Source: a virus. Taken from it: a stretch of 58,570 nucleotides of DNA. The stretch's first letter is position 1. The number at the start of each line of letters is the position of its first letter. Below are positions 23,308-32,900 of the stretch, one piece after another. The translations under genes and the position numbers were made by a program. The stretch lies in IMG/VR virus record IMGVR_UViG_3300021139_000016, positions 1-58,570 of that record, one strand, 5' to 3'. The notes under the pieces are model-generated. The model was given only the letters and a program-made list of their open reading frames with translations. It was not told the origin of the DNA and did no database searches.

Positions 23308-24898
23308 AAAAACCGCTACTTATATAAATTGGTAAGGGTAGTTCCATCTCGTTGTTTACATAGTCGTGCATGGTATCGTAAACAGCAGGATCCCAGTCTT
23401 GTAACTGCATAACCATGCGTAGATTTACTAACATAGACGCTACTAAGTCATCTGGTTCTTCGTTTTTACCCGCAAAACTTGTACCTGTAGCGATGTAGGT
23501 TTTAAGCTGACTTATGAAAGGTGTAGAGTTAATTGTTAATTTTTTAGTTTCTATTAGGTGTTTTAATTTAGCACAGGTAGCAATTTTTGCCTTTTCTGTA
23601 GTATTGTAGCCCTTACGATATCTGCGTACATGCCCTTTCTTAATTGGCTCGCTTAAGAACAATCCGGGGAAAGTTTCTTCACCTAGTTCGTTGATAGCAA
23701 CTAGAGCACCCTCGCCTAGTGTGTTATTTTCTACTGAATAATAGATTGTACTCTGCACACCTCTTTCTGTGCAAGCGTCATCTATAAATTTACAGATGTC
23801 GCGCATGATCTTAACTTGACTTTGTACCGGCGTTAAGTTATGATGCCATTCACCTACTTGTATCATGCTAGGTATCTCTACAACTTCAATAGCCGCATAG
23901 TTTCCGCCAGTACCTAACGCAGGATCTAAGCTAACAATATAGGTCATTTTAGGATCTATCTTTTTGTACCAGCGACATTGTCCCATCTTCATTATAGGCT
24001 CAATACCTTGCATCGCGGCTAGATGTATACTGTTGATAAGCGTTTCATCGTAGACTAAGAATTCACAACCATATTCACGGCGGAAACGCTCTTCACCAAT
24101 ACGTCCTCTTTCTACTGCCGCCCAATCTTCATCACGATCCGGGTGCTCTGACCAGTGACTTGTGTATGCATGGAATCCATTAACACCTATTTTGTTTGGA
24201 TTTTCGTTTCCGTATTCGTCTTCAATTTTAATAGCACCAAACCATATCTCAGCAAACTGATCTTCGTCTGAGTTAGGAGTTGAAGTAATAATTGCCTTAC
24301 CACCAGTTGCCAGTGTAGGGGATATTGAAGTCCAGAATTCTTTACCAATGTTGTCTGGAACGAACGCAAACTCGTCACAATATAGTAGTGATATAGACAT
24401 ACCACGACCTGTGTTTTCTGTTGTTGTTTGTGCTACGATACGTGAGTCGTTGTCAAATTCAATCGACTGTTTGTTATAACTTTTGACTCCGCAACGAATA
24501 TGATTAGGGCAAGTCTCATATGCATACCGTAGACGTTGCATAATTTCTTGTGCGCCTGTATACTTGTGGGCGGCAATTAGAATAGTAACGTTAGGGTTGA
24601 ACATTGCATACCACAACAAATAACCAACGGCTGTTGTAGTCTTACCACTTTGACGTGGCAACATGTTTACGTTAAATCGATATTCATGCAAACTATCAAC
24701 AAGACGATCTTGATATTCATACGCTTCGTATTTTATTTGACCGCGTGTAGGATGTTGGATAAAGAAAAAATTCTTTAGGAAATGTTTATGCCCTGTTTTA
24801 AGATCAGAACATAATTGCAGATCAAGAATATCCTGCTCAGAATATCTTACGGCTTTGTTAGCTGTCTTGATTAGATTGTTACTATTGGATAAACTCAT
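23306..24898 (-). CDS. 17: terminase large subunit, T4 gp17-like
   Basis: 530 residues (T4 gp17 has 610). ATPase Walker A RQSGKTT at 82-88 with the Q-motif-like MLP just before, Walker B LLYCDE (D175, E176), coupling motif TST at 205-207. Nuclease domain with the first catalytic aspartate D325 in IVSLDPALG and a late DDLVASML motif. It cuts concatemeric DNA and pumps it into the prohead. The start lies 5 nt after AGTAAATA and has no Shine-Dalgarno. It is separated from the upstream gene by a terminator. Confidence 0.95.
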   Translation of the reverse strand: MSLSNSNNLIKTANKAVRYSEQDILDLQLCSDLKTGHKHFLKNFFFIQHPTRGQIKYEAYEYQDRLVDSLHEYRFNVNMLPRQSGKTTTAVGYLLWYAMFNPNVTILIAAHKYTGAQEIMQRLRYAYETCPNHIRCGVKSYNKQSIEFDNDSRIVAQTTTENTGRGMSISLLYCDEFAFVPDNIGKEFWTSISPTLATGGKAIITSTPNSDEDQFAEIWFGAIKIEDEYGNENPNKIGVNGFHAYTSHWSEHPDRDEDWAAVERGRIGEERFRREYGCEFLVYDETLINSIHLAAMQGIEPIMKMGQCRWYKKIDPKMTYIVSLDPALGTGGNYAAIEVVEIPSMIQVGEWHHNLTPVQSQVKIMRDICKFIDDACTERGVQSTIYYSVENNTLGEGALVAINELGEETFPGLFLSEPIKKGHVRRYRKGYNTTEKAKIATCAKLKHLIETKKLTINSTPFISQLKTYIATGTSFAGKNEEPDDLVASMLVNLRMVMQLQDWDPAVYDTMHDYVNNEMELPLPIYISSGF

Positions 24899-24903
24899 AC
24901 TTT

Positions 24904-24911
24904 TATTTACT
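24904..24911 (-). promoter_or_regulatory. late-promoter-like octamer AGTAAATA, 5 nt from start codon of gene 17
   Basis: Minus strand; spacer AAAGT then ATG 24898. It lies directly after the T-run of the terminator at 24913-24940, so gene 17 has its own promoter. Confidence 0.65.
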
Positions 24912-24912
24912 G

Positions 24913-24940
24913 AAAAAAATAGGCTCCGAAGAGCCTATTT
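24913..24940 (-). terminator. intrinsic terminator with UUCG loop before gene 17
   Basis: Minus strand: stem AAATAGGCTC/GAGCCTATTT (24931-24940 with 24917-24926) around TTCG, followed by seven T. It begins 16 nt after the stop of the gene at 24957. A 10-bp stem and a stable tetraloop make this the clearest terminator in the window. Confidence 0.92.
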
Positions 24941-24956
24941 GGTAATTTAAAATTAA

Positions 24957-25748
24957 TTAAATGTTCTTAATAAAACTTTGATAATCTTGGAATAACTTGT
25001 TAGTCATGTCTAATAGTGATTCGCCTTCTTGTACAGGAGCCTCTGCTTTTTCAACTGCTTCTGGTAAATTGTTGTTAGCTGGAGTAGATGTGTAATCAAA
25101 TTGACGGACTTTATTAATAATGTTAGCAAAATCGTTTGGATTGTAATCTTTAATTGCCTCTTGTGGACTATTATCAAACATTCTTAAACTTTCTAAGCCT
25201 AATTCTTCTTTGCTTGTGCCTGCTAATTGATCAGCCATATCGCTAACTTCGTCAGCCATAGTAGCTACGTCATTACCGCCTGCTGGACCTGCTGTACCCA
25301 TTTCGGCACCAGTATCGCCCATATCCATTGGAGGCTCGCCACCCATTTGTGCAGGATCCATGCCGCCCATATCTTCGTCTTCAATGTTACCAATAGCATC
25401 AAGTGCTTGTTTGATATCATCACCACCTTGACCTGGTTCAGCTGTTAATGCTTGTGGATGCTCAGGTTGATTAATATCTTGAGGACCAACTTCCTTAACG
25501 CCTGCTAGGTTAAGAATGTCTCTTAGCATTGTGCTAACTTCGTTGCCATTTGCGGCAGAAGCATTAATGCTAAAACTTGCAGGTACTGTTGGAGCCGCTG
25601 TTGGAGCCGCTACTGGTAATCCTGCTTCACCTGTGATAGATTCTGTAATGACTGCGACTGTTGGGTCGTTGGCCATTTGAACCATTGGCTTTGGCGAAGT
25701 TGCCTCATCAAGTTCAGCCAACTTTTTTAATACGTCGATCATTTGCAT
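24957..25748 (-). CDS. low-complexity acidic protein, possible head-internal or scaffold-type protein
   Basis: 263 residues from ATG 25748, chosen because AAGGAAG lies 8 nt upstream; an earlier ATG at 25769 is inside the preceding gene. After MQMIDVLKKLAELDEAT comes a long Ala/Pro/Gly/Asp/Met-rich disordered stretch, with a helical end (SLLDMTNKLFQDYQSF). The early AELDE-A fits the L-x-E cleavage consensus of T4 prohead protease gp21. It lies between gp16 and gp17 with the next gene. Unrecognised; packaging or internal head role is inferred from context. Confidence 0.55.
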   Translation of the reverse strand: MQMIDVLKKLAELDEATSPKPMVQMANDPTVAVITESITGEAGLPVAAPTAAPTVPASFSINASAANGNEVSTMLRDILNLAGVKEVGPQDINQPEHPQALTAEPGQGGDDIKQALDAIGNIEDEDMGGMDPAQMGGEPPMDMGDTGAEMGTAGPAGGNDVATMADEVSDMADQLAGTSKEELGLESLRMFDNSPQEAIKDYNPNDFANIINKVRQFDYTSTPANNNLPEAVEKAEAPVQEGESLLDMTNKLFQDYQSFIKNI

Positions 25749-25749
25749 G

Positions 25750-26337
25750 TTATTTCTTCCTTGGATCATAGTCCGTTTGTTGAATTGGACTTTGGTTGTT
25801 TTGAGCTATACTATTTGTTGTCTTTCCCTCTGCGGTACTTGGAATAGTTTCGCTTCTTTCTTTACGCATGGCCTTAAGGTCATCGTTCAATGTCTTTACA
25901 AGACTTTCATTGTATTCAGTGCCATAATAGTCTTTGGTATCTATTTTTGCCACTTCAGTATAGTTTGGATCTTGAAGCAAAGAACCTTCACGCACTTCTG
26001 CATCTAGTTGATATGCTTCTGTAGGCTCACCAGGTTTTCTTACCACAACATAATCCGGTCCCTTCTCAATGCCAGCTGAAATATATTCATGTAGTTCGTA
26101 TGGTGTAGTTGGATACTCTAGAGCAACCTCATACACAGTAACTTGTGAATTGCGAATTTTTGGAAAATCTAATGGTAATGCCTGGATTGGAGTAGTGCCT
26201 GTTTTTTTGAAACTTGATACAACAAAGCGTTCTAGCATTTGTTTTAATTTGTCTTCGGCGGCAAAATCGCCTGCGATTTTAATTTTAAAATCGTATACTT
26301 TCTTGCTTTCGGACAGGTATTCTTTAAATGTTTTCAT
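25750..26337 (-). CDS. candidate internal head protein with T4-type capsid targeting sequence
   Basis: 195 residues. The start MKTFKEYLSESKK strongly recalls the T4 capsid targeting sequence of internal proteins (MKTYQEFIAE), with LSE as the gp21 cleavage site. The body is alpha/beta up to about residue 120, then a flexible K/E/N/Q-rich tail. Its neighbours are gp16 upstream and the disordered protein downstream. If the targeting reading is right it is packed in the head, trimmed, and ejected into the host with the DNA. Alternatively it is just a conserved unknown beside the terminase. A GATAAATA octamer with AGGAA-containing 17-nt leader precedes it. Confidence 0.55.
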   Translation of the reverse strand: MKTFKEYLSESKKVYDFKIKIAGDFAAEDKLKQMLERFVVSSFKKTGTTPIQALPLDFPKIRNSQVTVYEVALEYPTTPYELHEYISAGIEKGPDYVVVRKPGEPTEAYQLDAEVREGSLLQDPNYTEVAKIDTKDYYGTEYNESLVKTLNDDLKAMRKERSETIPSTAEGKTTNSIAQNNQSPIQQTDYDPRKK

Positions 26338-26353
26338 AGTTAATTCCTACCCT

Positions 26354-26836
26354 TTATTTATCCATGTTTTTAAGTTTTGCCAGGAGACTATTGCGGTCAG
26401 CGATCACAAAACCTTCGCCAGCTACAACGCCGTTACCGTCACCGGGATTATCTTTCTTATCAATAGCCAGCTTTTTCAACTGTAGCTCAACCATCTTTAA
26501 TTTCTTATCTATCTTAGCTGACTTAGCTGTAATAGCGGCATTAAGCATATTTCCAGCAACTTCAAACATTCTGGTGCTGTAACGTGCTTCAACATTCATG
26601 CCTAGATCGTATATATCATCAAACGCTTCTTCAGCTTTTTTAGCCAGTGCATCTAGCTCGCTATCACTGATATCGCCCAGCCCTTTTACTTGTGGAAGAG
26701 CCGCCGAAATCTTGTCAAATTCTTCTAAAGTTTGCTGTAGATTTAAGTGTGTAGGAACAGGTGCTACAGGTGCCGCTTCTACAGGTTTTTCTTCTGCAGG
26801 ATTGATGTTTAGTAGTTCTTCAAGTTTCTTAGTCAT
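26354..26836 (-). CDS. 16: terminase small subunit, T4 gp16-like
   Basis: 160 residues (T4 gp16 has 164). A Pro/Ala-rich N-terminus is followed by LEEFDKISAALPQVKGLGDISDSELDALAKKA, a helix pair with IYDLGMNVEARYSTRMFEVAGNMLNAAI and KIDKKLKMVELQLKKL (given as three separate blocks). This is the coiled-coil core of gp16 from marine T4-like phages as I remember it. It forms a ring that recognises viral DNA and stimulates gp17. Unlike T4, genes 16 and 17 are separated by two other genes. Confidence 0.82.
   Translation of the reverse strand: MTKKLEELLNINPAEEKPVEAAPVAPVPTHLNLQQTLEEFDKISAALPQVKGLGDISDSELDALAKKAEEAFDDIYDLGMNVEARYSTRMFEVAGNMLNAAITAKSAKIDKKLKMVELQLKKLAIDKKDNPGDGNGVVAGEGFVIADRNSLLAKLKNMDK
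26355..26362 (-). promoter_or_regulatory. late-promoter-like octamer GATAAATA with leader
   Basis: Minus strand, 17 nt before ATG 26337; the spacer contains TAGGAA as a ribosome site. It overlaps the 3' end of gene 16. Confidence 0.55.
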
Positions 26837-26849
26837 AATATTACTTATT

Positions 26850-27284
26850 TTATTTCTTCCCAGTATGGAAAATATCGTTCTCGTTTAGAACCCTAAATTT
26901 CATACCCTTTTGCGAGGCCCACGCATTTGCCGCGGCCCATTTGGCATGATTTTTTACAAACTGCGCTTGGTTGTAAGGGTTTTTTCCGACCTTTTCTAAT
27001 ATCTGTTGATTAGCTGGTTTGATTTCCCATAACTCAACATGCTTCTTTTCCTGCTTGTCCTGAAATGATACTAAGAAATCAGGAACGTAAACTGTTTGTT
27101 TTCCAGTTAACGGATCTCTGTAGGGAATCTGTACAGCTTCGCTGGCCCATTGCTGAATTGCTGGATTGTTGTCACACATGCGCATGACTGCCATTTCCCA
27201 ACTACTACGATAGATGGGAGCTTTGGTCCCTATATATTTTTCCGGGTTCTTCATATTGAATCGACCCTTGGCGGTATTTCTCAT
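26850..27284 (-). CDS. 4: head completion protein, T4 gp4-like
   Basis: 144 residues (T4 gp4 has 150). It starts with KGRFNMKNPEKYIGTKAPIYRSSWE and continues with WASEAVQIPYRDPLTGK, VPDFLVSF and HVELWEIKPANQQ, the D...E-x-K nuclease-like core. The protein is needed after packaging to make heads competent for tail joining; DNA without it has no gp2-like protection. It overlaps the preceding gene by 1 nt and precedes gp16. Confidence 0.88.
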   Translation of the reverse strand: MRNTAKGRFNMKNPEKYIGTKAPIYRSSWEMAVMRMCDNNPAIQQWASEAVQIPYRDPLTGKQTVYVPDFLVSFQDKQEKKHVELWEIKPANQQILEKVGKNPYNQAQFVKNHAKWAAANAWASQKGMKFRVLNENDIFHTGKK

Positions 27285-27658
27285 TAAGCTAAAATCTCTT
27301 TACTTACTAATGAATTGGCCTTGTAACTTACACTAAGGCCTAGGAAACTTGTTTTAAATCTATTAAAATTTAAAATCTCTGTAACTAACGCATTTAATTG
27401 TACGCCAGATAATCCTTGTATGTTTTCTAATACTTGCATAGGATTATAGCCGTCAATGTATGCTTGATAAAGAATTGTATAAGCAATAGTTTCTGAAGAA
27501 ACTTTACTAAATCCATTACCTTCAAAAAATCCTTTGATAGCATCAAACGTACTTGCATCAATAGGAAGGTCTACAGAATAAAAATTATTGATAGTATTTT
27601 TTGTACTATCAGCACTATCTGCATTTTTTACTTTTGGAATGTTAGTGTATATTGTCAT
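27284..27658 (-). CDS. conserved T4-like virion-region protein of unknown function
   Basis: 124 residues. The pattern DASTFDAIKGFFEGNGFSK..SETIAYTILYQA followed by LNALVTEILNFNRFKTS-LG is one I remember from cyanophage genomes beside gp4, without a firm role. A helical core with a beta end. It is 1 nt after the tube-initiator-like gene and overlaps gp4, so it is co-expressed with head-completion and tail genes. Confidence 0.6.
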   Translation of the reverse strand: MTIYTNIPKVKNADSADSTKNTINNFYSVDLPIDASTFDAIKGFFEGNGFSKVSSETIAYTILYQAYIDGYNPMQVLENIQGLSGVQLNALVTEILNFNRFKTSFLGLSVSYKANSLVSKEILA

Positions 27659-27659
27659 A

Positions 27660-29243
27660 TTATTGTTGAGCCGAAGGAGCTGGTGCTGTACTTAAATTAC
27701 TTTGTAGATTATTAATATTATCAGTAATCGCTTGCATTTGTGCTTGGTATTGATTTGGTGCAACATATCCTGCTTGAGCATATTGTTGTCTTATCAATGC
27801 GGCCGCTTCTGGTCCGTCTGATGCAAGAGCGGCATTCACTGCGGCATTCACAGTAGCCTGTTGATCTGTTGCGGTAGCAGAGGCATTTTGCAATGCTGTT
27901 AGAGCAGTCTGTTGTTTTTCAATTTCTGCATTAATAGCGGCATCCCCCCCTCCGGATAGATCTGTTAAATCAGTTCCTGTCAATACAAGATTTTTTGCAC
28001 TTAGTGGAGGTGGTGTTCCTGCATAATAATTAGCTGATGCAGATGAAGAAGTTGCTCCGAGTGAAGAACCTAATGCGACCGCAGGAGTTGGATTGAAATT
28101 TGTGCCTACTAACATAGTTCCAACACCTGGACCAAAACCTAGTGATTTACCTAATGCACCTAAGCCGCCGCCGATCAAGCCCGATAGTCCGCCGCCAGAC
28201 CCATTCAATGCTCCTTTGACAGCACTATTTAAAATGCTTTGACCTTCTGCCTGCAACGATGCTTGTGTAATATTTCGATAGTTCTTTATCAAATTAGAAC
28301 CTTGTATAGCAATACCTGCCGCACCAAGGAAGCCGCCAGCTGATTGACCACTTAGTAATCTGCTGGTTGATCCGAATAGGTCTTCTGCACCTTGAACAAT
28401 ACCACCAGGTCCAAATAAACTACTATTGCCGCCACCTGCAATGCTCAACGGACTTGGTGTTAGATCATAGTGGAAAGTAGCAAAGCCTGCAGGATTATCT
28501 CTAGCAACACGACCTTCACCATAAAATACAGTTTCGTAACCAATACTGCATCTGCTCTGCGCAAATTTGCTTCCTTGGGTTTGATCTAGTTGATCGTGTT
28601 CCCAAGATTCTATTAATGGATTTACTAAAATGTAACTTGTGAATCTTTTTTGATTTAACTGATAGATAGTTATTGCATTGAAAAAAGGAACGCTTTGATT
28701 ATTGTTAAGACCAAACTTACCGTTAATACCTGTACGACCTAACGGATCTTTAATTTCAATCTCTGGACTATATTTCCAGTTATTTTGGAATGCCGCAGGT
28801 CTTTGTCCTGCTGTTAGTGTGCTACCTGTTTTAACACTTTGCCCCCACCATGTATCTCTATAGTAGTAGCGAAAATAGTTGACCCACAAACTGTTTGTCA
28901 CGTTGCTCATATCATCGTGGAATGATAGAGAAACAGGTTCATAAGTGATTTTTTGTTGTACTAGGGTTTTTCTATTATACTGATTTATAGTTTCAGTTTG
29001 TATTTTAAATTTTGGTAAGTCGGCAGACTTGACCAGCATACCTGCTTCATACTCTCTATTTTGATTGATCCACTGCACTTCTGAAATAGCGGCAGGATTG
29101 ATAGAAAATACAACATAAAAGATCCAGCTGTTTTTAGGAGCAAGAGCATAGGTATCGTCAAGATACAACCGACTGGCATGAGCGTAATCGTGTAGTTGAC
29201 CTTGATTAGTAAAACCGGTAAGATAATCGACTATTGATGGCAT
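27660..29243 (-). CDS. 54: gp54-like baseplate/tail-tube initiator
   Basis: 527 residues. The N-terminal 280 residues look like a tail-tube fold: WIFYVVFSINPAA, EYEAGMLVKSADLPKFKIQTE, TINQYNRKTLVQQKITYEPVSLSFHDD and WVNYFRYYY, then NAITIYQL and YILVNPLIESWEHD (separate blocks). The C-terminal half is Gly/Ala/Ser-rich and probably flexible. It is longer than T4 gp54 (320 residues) owing to this tail. It sits next to tail tube gp19, as expected for the piece that starts tube polymerisation on the baseplate. A gp48-like role is the main alternative. Late promoter 5 nt from ATG. Confidence 0.6.
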   Translation of the reverse strand: MPSIVDYLTGFTNQGQLHDYAHASRLYLDDTYALAPKNSWIFYVVFSINPAAISEVQWINQNREYEAGMLVKSADLPKFKIQTETINQYNRKTLVQQKITYEPVSLSFHDDMSNVTNSLWVNYFRYYYRDTWWGQSVKTGSTLTAGQRPAAFQNNWKYSPEIEIKDPLGRTGINGKFGLNNNQSVPFFNAITIYQLNQKRFTSYILVNPLIESWEHDQLDQTQGSKFAQSRCSIGYETVFYGEGRVARDNPAGFATFHYDLTPSPLSIAGGGNSSLFGPGGIVQGAEDLFGSTSRLLSGQSAGGFLGAAGIAIQGSNLIKNYRNITQASLQAEGQSILNSAVKGALNGSGGGLSGLIGGGLGALGKSLGFGPGVGTMLVGTNFNPTPAVALGSSLGATSSSASANYYAGTPPPLSAKNLVLTGTDLTDLSGGGDAAINAEIEKQQTALTALQNASATATDQQATVNAAVNAALASDGPEAAALIRQQYAQAGYVAPNQYQAQMQAITDNINNLQSNLSTAPAPSAQQ

Positions 29244-29248
29244 ATGAA

Positions 29249-29256
29249 TATTTAGT
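29249..29256 (-). promoter_or_regulatory. late-promoter-like octamer ACTAAATA, 5 nt from start codon
   Basis: Minus strand; spacer TTCAT then ATG 29243. Directly downstream of the gp19 terminator. Confidence 0.6.
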
Positions 29257-29257
29257 C

Positions 29258-29288
29258 ATAAAAAAGCCTGGAGATAAATCCAGGCTTT
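29258..29288 (-). terminator. intrinsic terminator after gene 19
   Basis: Minus strand: AAAGCCTGG (29280-29288) pairs with CCAGGCTTT (29263-29271) over 9 bp with an 8-nt loop, followed by a T-run. It begins 22 nt after the gene 19 stop. Confidence 0.9.
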
Positions 29289-29310
29289 GTGTGTGATCCT
29301 ACTATGTAGA

Positions 29311-29937
29311 TTAACCTGTAGCTAATGTGCCTAAGGTACGTCCAACAGCAACACCAATGCCGATCGGAGCACCAGTTGCGTCTGTCTGTATAGCGTTATC
29401 ATAAGCAATAGATAGTGTGATATCCATTGGGTCTGAAGAACTGTAATCACCTTGTTGATATTGAGCTTGTTTAACGTAGCAACCATCTAACTCAAATGTT
29501 TCTAAAACATTAGGAGTATAAGCGCCGTTACCGCCATCAAGGATTTCAATCTTTGTAGTAAACTTGTAGTCGATACCCGAACTTGCAACTGCTTGTTCAA
29601 AGAAGTCAAATTGTTTCTGTAGCTGTTCGCCAACTAATCTGCTTACAGCACCAGTCATATCATCACGTACAACAAGTTGAATATCTTCCCACTTGTGTTT
29701 GCCAGCATACTTAACACGGCTGTTATAAACGTGTAATTCAACTTCGTCAAAACTTAGATTAGGACGACCAACAGTCATAACCTGTTTGGTTATTTCTGTA
29801 GTTGGCTTTGATACTCCAAAATTCTCTAATGTTACACGAAATCTGTACTTAACCTTTGGCATCAACAAGCCTTGGCTTGTTGAGCTCTGTCCTGGCGGTA
29901 GTGGTACAGATAATTTACTTAAACTTGCAATAGCCAT
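29311..29937 (-). CDS. 19: tail tube protein, T4 gp19-like
   Basis: 208 residues (T4 gp19 has 163). VKYRFRVTLENFGVSK, VMTVGRPNLSFDEVELHVYNSRVKYAGKHKWEDIQLVVRDD (in two blocks) and FELDGCYVKQAQYQQGDYSSSDPMDITLSIAYDNA (in two blocks) are the conserved tube-protein segments. Hexamer rings stack into the inner tube through which DNA passes. AAGGAG lies 8 nt before ATG 29937, and GGTAAATA 23 nt before it. It is flanked by gene 18 upstream and a terminator downstream, allowing high separate expression. Confidence 0.92.
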   Translation of the reverse strand: MAIASLSKLSVPLPPGQSSTSQGLLMPKVKYRFRVTLENFGVSKPTTEITKQVMTVGRPNLSFDEVELHVYNSRVKYAGKHKWEDIQLVVRDDMTGAVSRLVGEQLQKQFDFFEQAVASSGIDYKFTTKIEILDGGNGAYTPNVLETFELDGCYVKQAQYQQGDYSSSDPMDITLSIAYDNAIQTDATGAPIGIGVAVGRTLGTLATG

Positions 29938-29960
29938 TTAATATGCTCCTTGTTCTATAT

Positions 29961-29968
29961 TATTTACC
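29961..29968 (-). promoter_or_regulatory. late-promoter-like octamer GGTAAATA with leader, gene 19
   Basis: Minus strand, 23 nt before ATG 29937; the leader contains AAGGAG. Confidence 0.6.
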
Positions 29969-29975
29969 ATTCCTA

Positions 29976-32900
29976 TTAACCCTGTGCTGTCTGGCCAAAA
30001 TTGCCTGACTTAATAGCGCCAGTGTTTAGCAAGCGAACTGGAATGTAAATGAATTCAACTGCTTTAACTGGTTCAACAGCTATATCAACCCATAGTTCTG
30101 AACGGTCAATTCTTGCTGGTGTATTGTTGCTTGTGTCGCATACAACGATATAGTCGTATAAAGCACGTTGACCAACTAACTCTAACAAGAAACTTTCAAC
30201 AGAGTTTTTAACTTCGTTACGTGTGATTTGATCATTAGGTTCAAACAAGTATGGACGAACAATAATGTCTAACTGTCTACGTAAGTAAGCTACTAAACGT
30301 GAAACGTTGATACGATCTACTGCACTTGTAGAATTACTACGAGTATAGTTACCAAAGTTTAAAATACCAGAACCATTCAATGTAGCAATAGGATTGATTC
30401 TAACATCTTGTAGAGCCATTGTATCACGGATACCTTGTGGTAATGCAGACGGTACAAATTCGCCTGTTGTTGCATCTACGTAACCTACTGAAGAAGCATT
30501 GTCAACGATACCACGGCGTGTACCTGCTGGTGCAAACCATTGATAGCTTACAGCATCACTGTTGATAAATGTGCGTAGCATCATGTGGCTTGGAGGAACA
30601 ACGATGTAGTTACCTAAGTTGTCATTTGTATAACCACTTGGGTAGAACAATGCTGTGTAGTCATCACGTGTTACTGCTCCTGCTTCGCCATTGTCAAGTG
30701 CTGTTGTGCTTGCACCCCATGCTTGGATAGCTGTTGCATTAGCTGGTAAACGGAATGGTGTATCACCGATAACAAATGCTGTTTGAGCACGATCATCATT
30801 CAAACCAACCATGTTCTGGATAGTTTCAGGATAACCTGGGCAAGCCATGATGTTGAATACTAATGTATCTGTATCTTTCAATGCATCGTTTGTATCAATC
30901 AATGCTTTTAGAGATTTAACAACAAAACCGCGTTGTGCTAAACGACCAAATGTACCAACTCCGTAATCATTGTTAGGACTTACAGAAACCCAACGAGCAG
31001 GATTGTAAGGAGTTGTTGAATTAGAACCATTCATTGGATCGCCAGTACGAATATTAACACCATTGTTATCATTAATATTGATGTAGTTTGCTTCGTATTG
31101 TTTTACGTTGTAGCCAGAACGACGTAGGTTCCATAGGCGTGTACCACGTGGGTATAAACCTGGATCTGGTGCATCTGGATCAACATAATCGCTCGCTAAT
31201 AACTGTGGGATAGTTCCAGGTGTTGTTGCATAGCCATTTGTTGCCCAACGTGCATCATGGAAAACCCAACCATTTGGACTTGTGTGATCTGTTGGATCTT
31301 GTAATTCCCATTTTAGAGTATTACCGTTGTAAACATAAATGTTTTGACCATATAGATCCATGTCACCTGTTTGGATCCAAATATCACCGTTTGCTAATGC
31401 AGAACCAGTGCTTTGTGTAACAGGCTGTGTTACTGAAATGATAGGACCTGCTGGGTCGGTGGATGGGAAAGCATTTTTATAACCTTGCCATTTCTGACCA
31501 TTGTGATACATGATATCAACTTGATTGAATACGTTGCTATACCATAATGTACCATTTTCTGGGCTTGATGTTGGTGTTGTTTGTGATGATGTATATACTA
31601 ATGGAGCCCAGTTGCTGGCTTTGAATGTATATCCGTCAACTTCTTTTGTACCTGCCGCATAGAAATTAGTAGTACCAGACCATGTGTCTGCTACACTATT
31701 AAATGTGTAAGGTGTAAATCCAGCTGACGCTAAAATGTTGCCTGGATCTTTAAATTTAATTTCGCCACCAGTTGCATGTATAATAGAAATAGTTCCGTCG
31801 CCGTTTAGAGTTGCGGAAGTATTTTGTAGTGTACCTGCACCGTTAATTTGCAATACTAATTGACTTAGTGTTGTACCGCTTAATGTGATAGCTACTTCGT
31901 TAGTTAATGTTGCAGAACCTGGAACGCTTTCTTTGATTGTTAGAACAGCACCATTTGGTAGTGTAGGAGGATTAGCTTGTGAAGTACTTGTAATCACTGT
32001 TGGTGATACAGCTGAACGTCTCCAAACACGGAAATCTGCAAATGAAGCAAAATTGCTTGATGTTGTTGCAGTACCGTTACCATGGTTAAAATTGCTCTCA
32101 ACGAACAATGTACCAACAGCAACGTTTGTTCCGCCGCCTGCTAGATCTAAGTTATAGATAGCTGTCTGTGCATCTGGATAGATAGGAGCGGCAATTTGTG
32201 TAAAGGCCTGTGTTGTACCACTGTATTGTTTTACAATCCAGCTGGCGCCTGCATTAGGACTTGTTGTTTTTACATATACAGAACCGCTTGGTCGTGTGCT
32301 GAAATCAGGATACTGTGTATGCGGTCCGATGAACAATGATGGAGCATAATATGTCTTAGCACTCCAACCTAACTCAGCGATAGTAGAAGCTGTTCCGCCG
32401 ATTGTGATAGTACCTGGATATTGATCAACATACAATTCTAGTTGGCTACTGCTGTTAACTTTAGCACCAACACCGCTTGTATGCAATGTTGAGTTAATGC
32501 TTTGAGCAACTGTGATCGCTGTACTTGCTGTACTAACAGCAATAGTTGTACCATTAATGATCAATGAACCTGATGCAGATGCAAAAGTTGGATTTGATGT
32601 TACACCAGCAACTGTTGGATAGCTTGTTACCCAAGAAGTAGATTTAAATGTGCTTACGTTAGCATTAGTAGCAAAGTTCGTTTCGCCAGATGATCCAACA
32701 TGCACCCAGTTACCGTCTTGGTTCTTGTATTGTACTTCGTTAGTATTACCATCGTCTGTTGTGATAGCATAAGAACCAACCGCACCAAAACTTGGAGCAA
32801 TAGTTACGCCGTCACCGTTTACAGTAGCGATAGCTTTGTTGCTGTCGTCAATAACAGACAAACTTTGAACGCTAAATGACTGTGCGCCAGCATCCCATTC

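Noticed and set aside
27660-29243. portal protein gp20, from its length of 527 residues
   Set aside because: The sequence has tail-tube-type beta segments and a Gly/Ser-rich tail and no portal-like helical stem; the neighbour is gp19.
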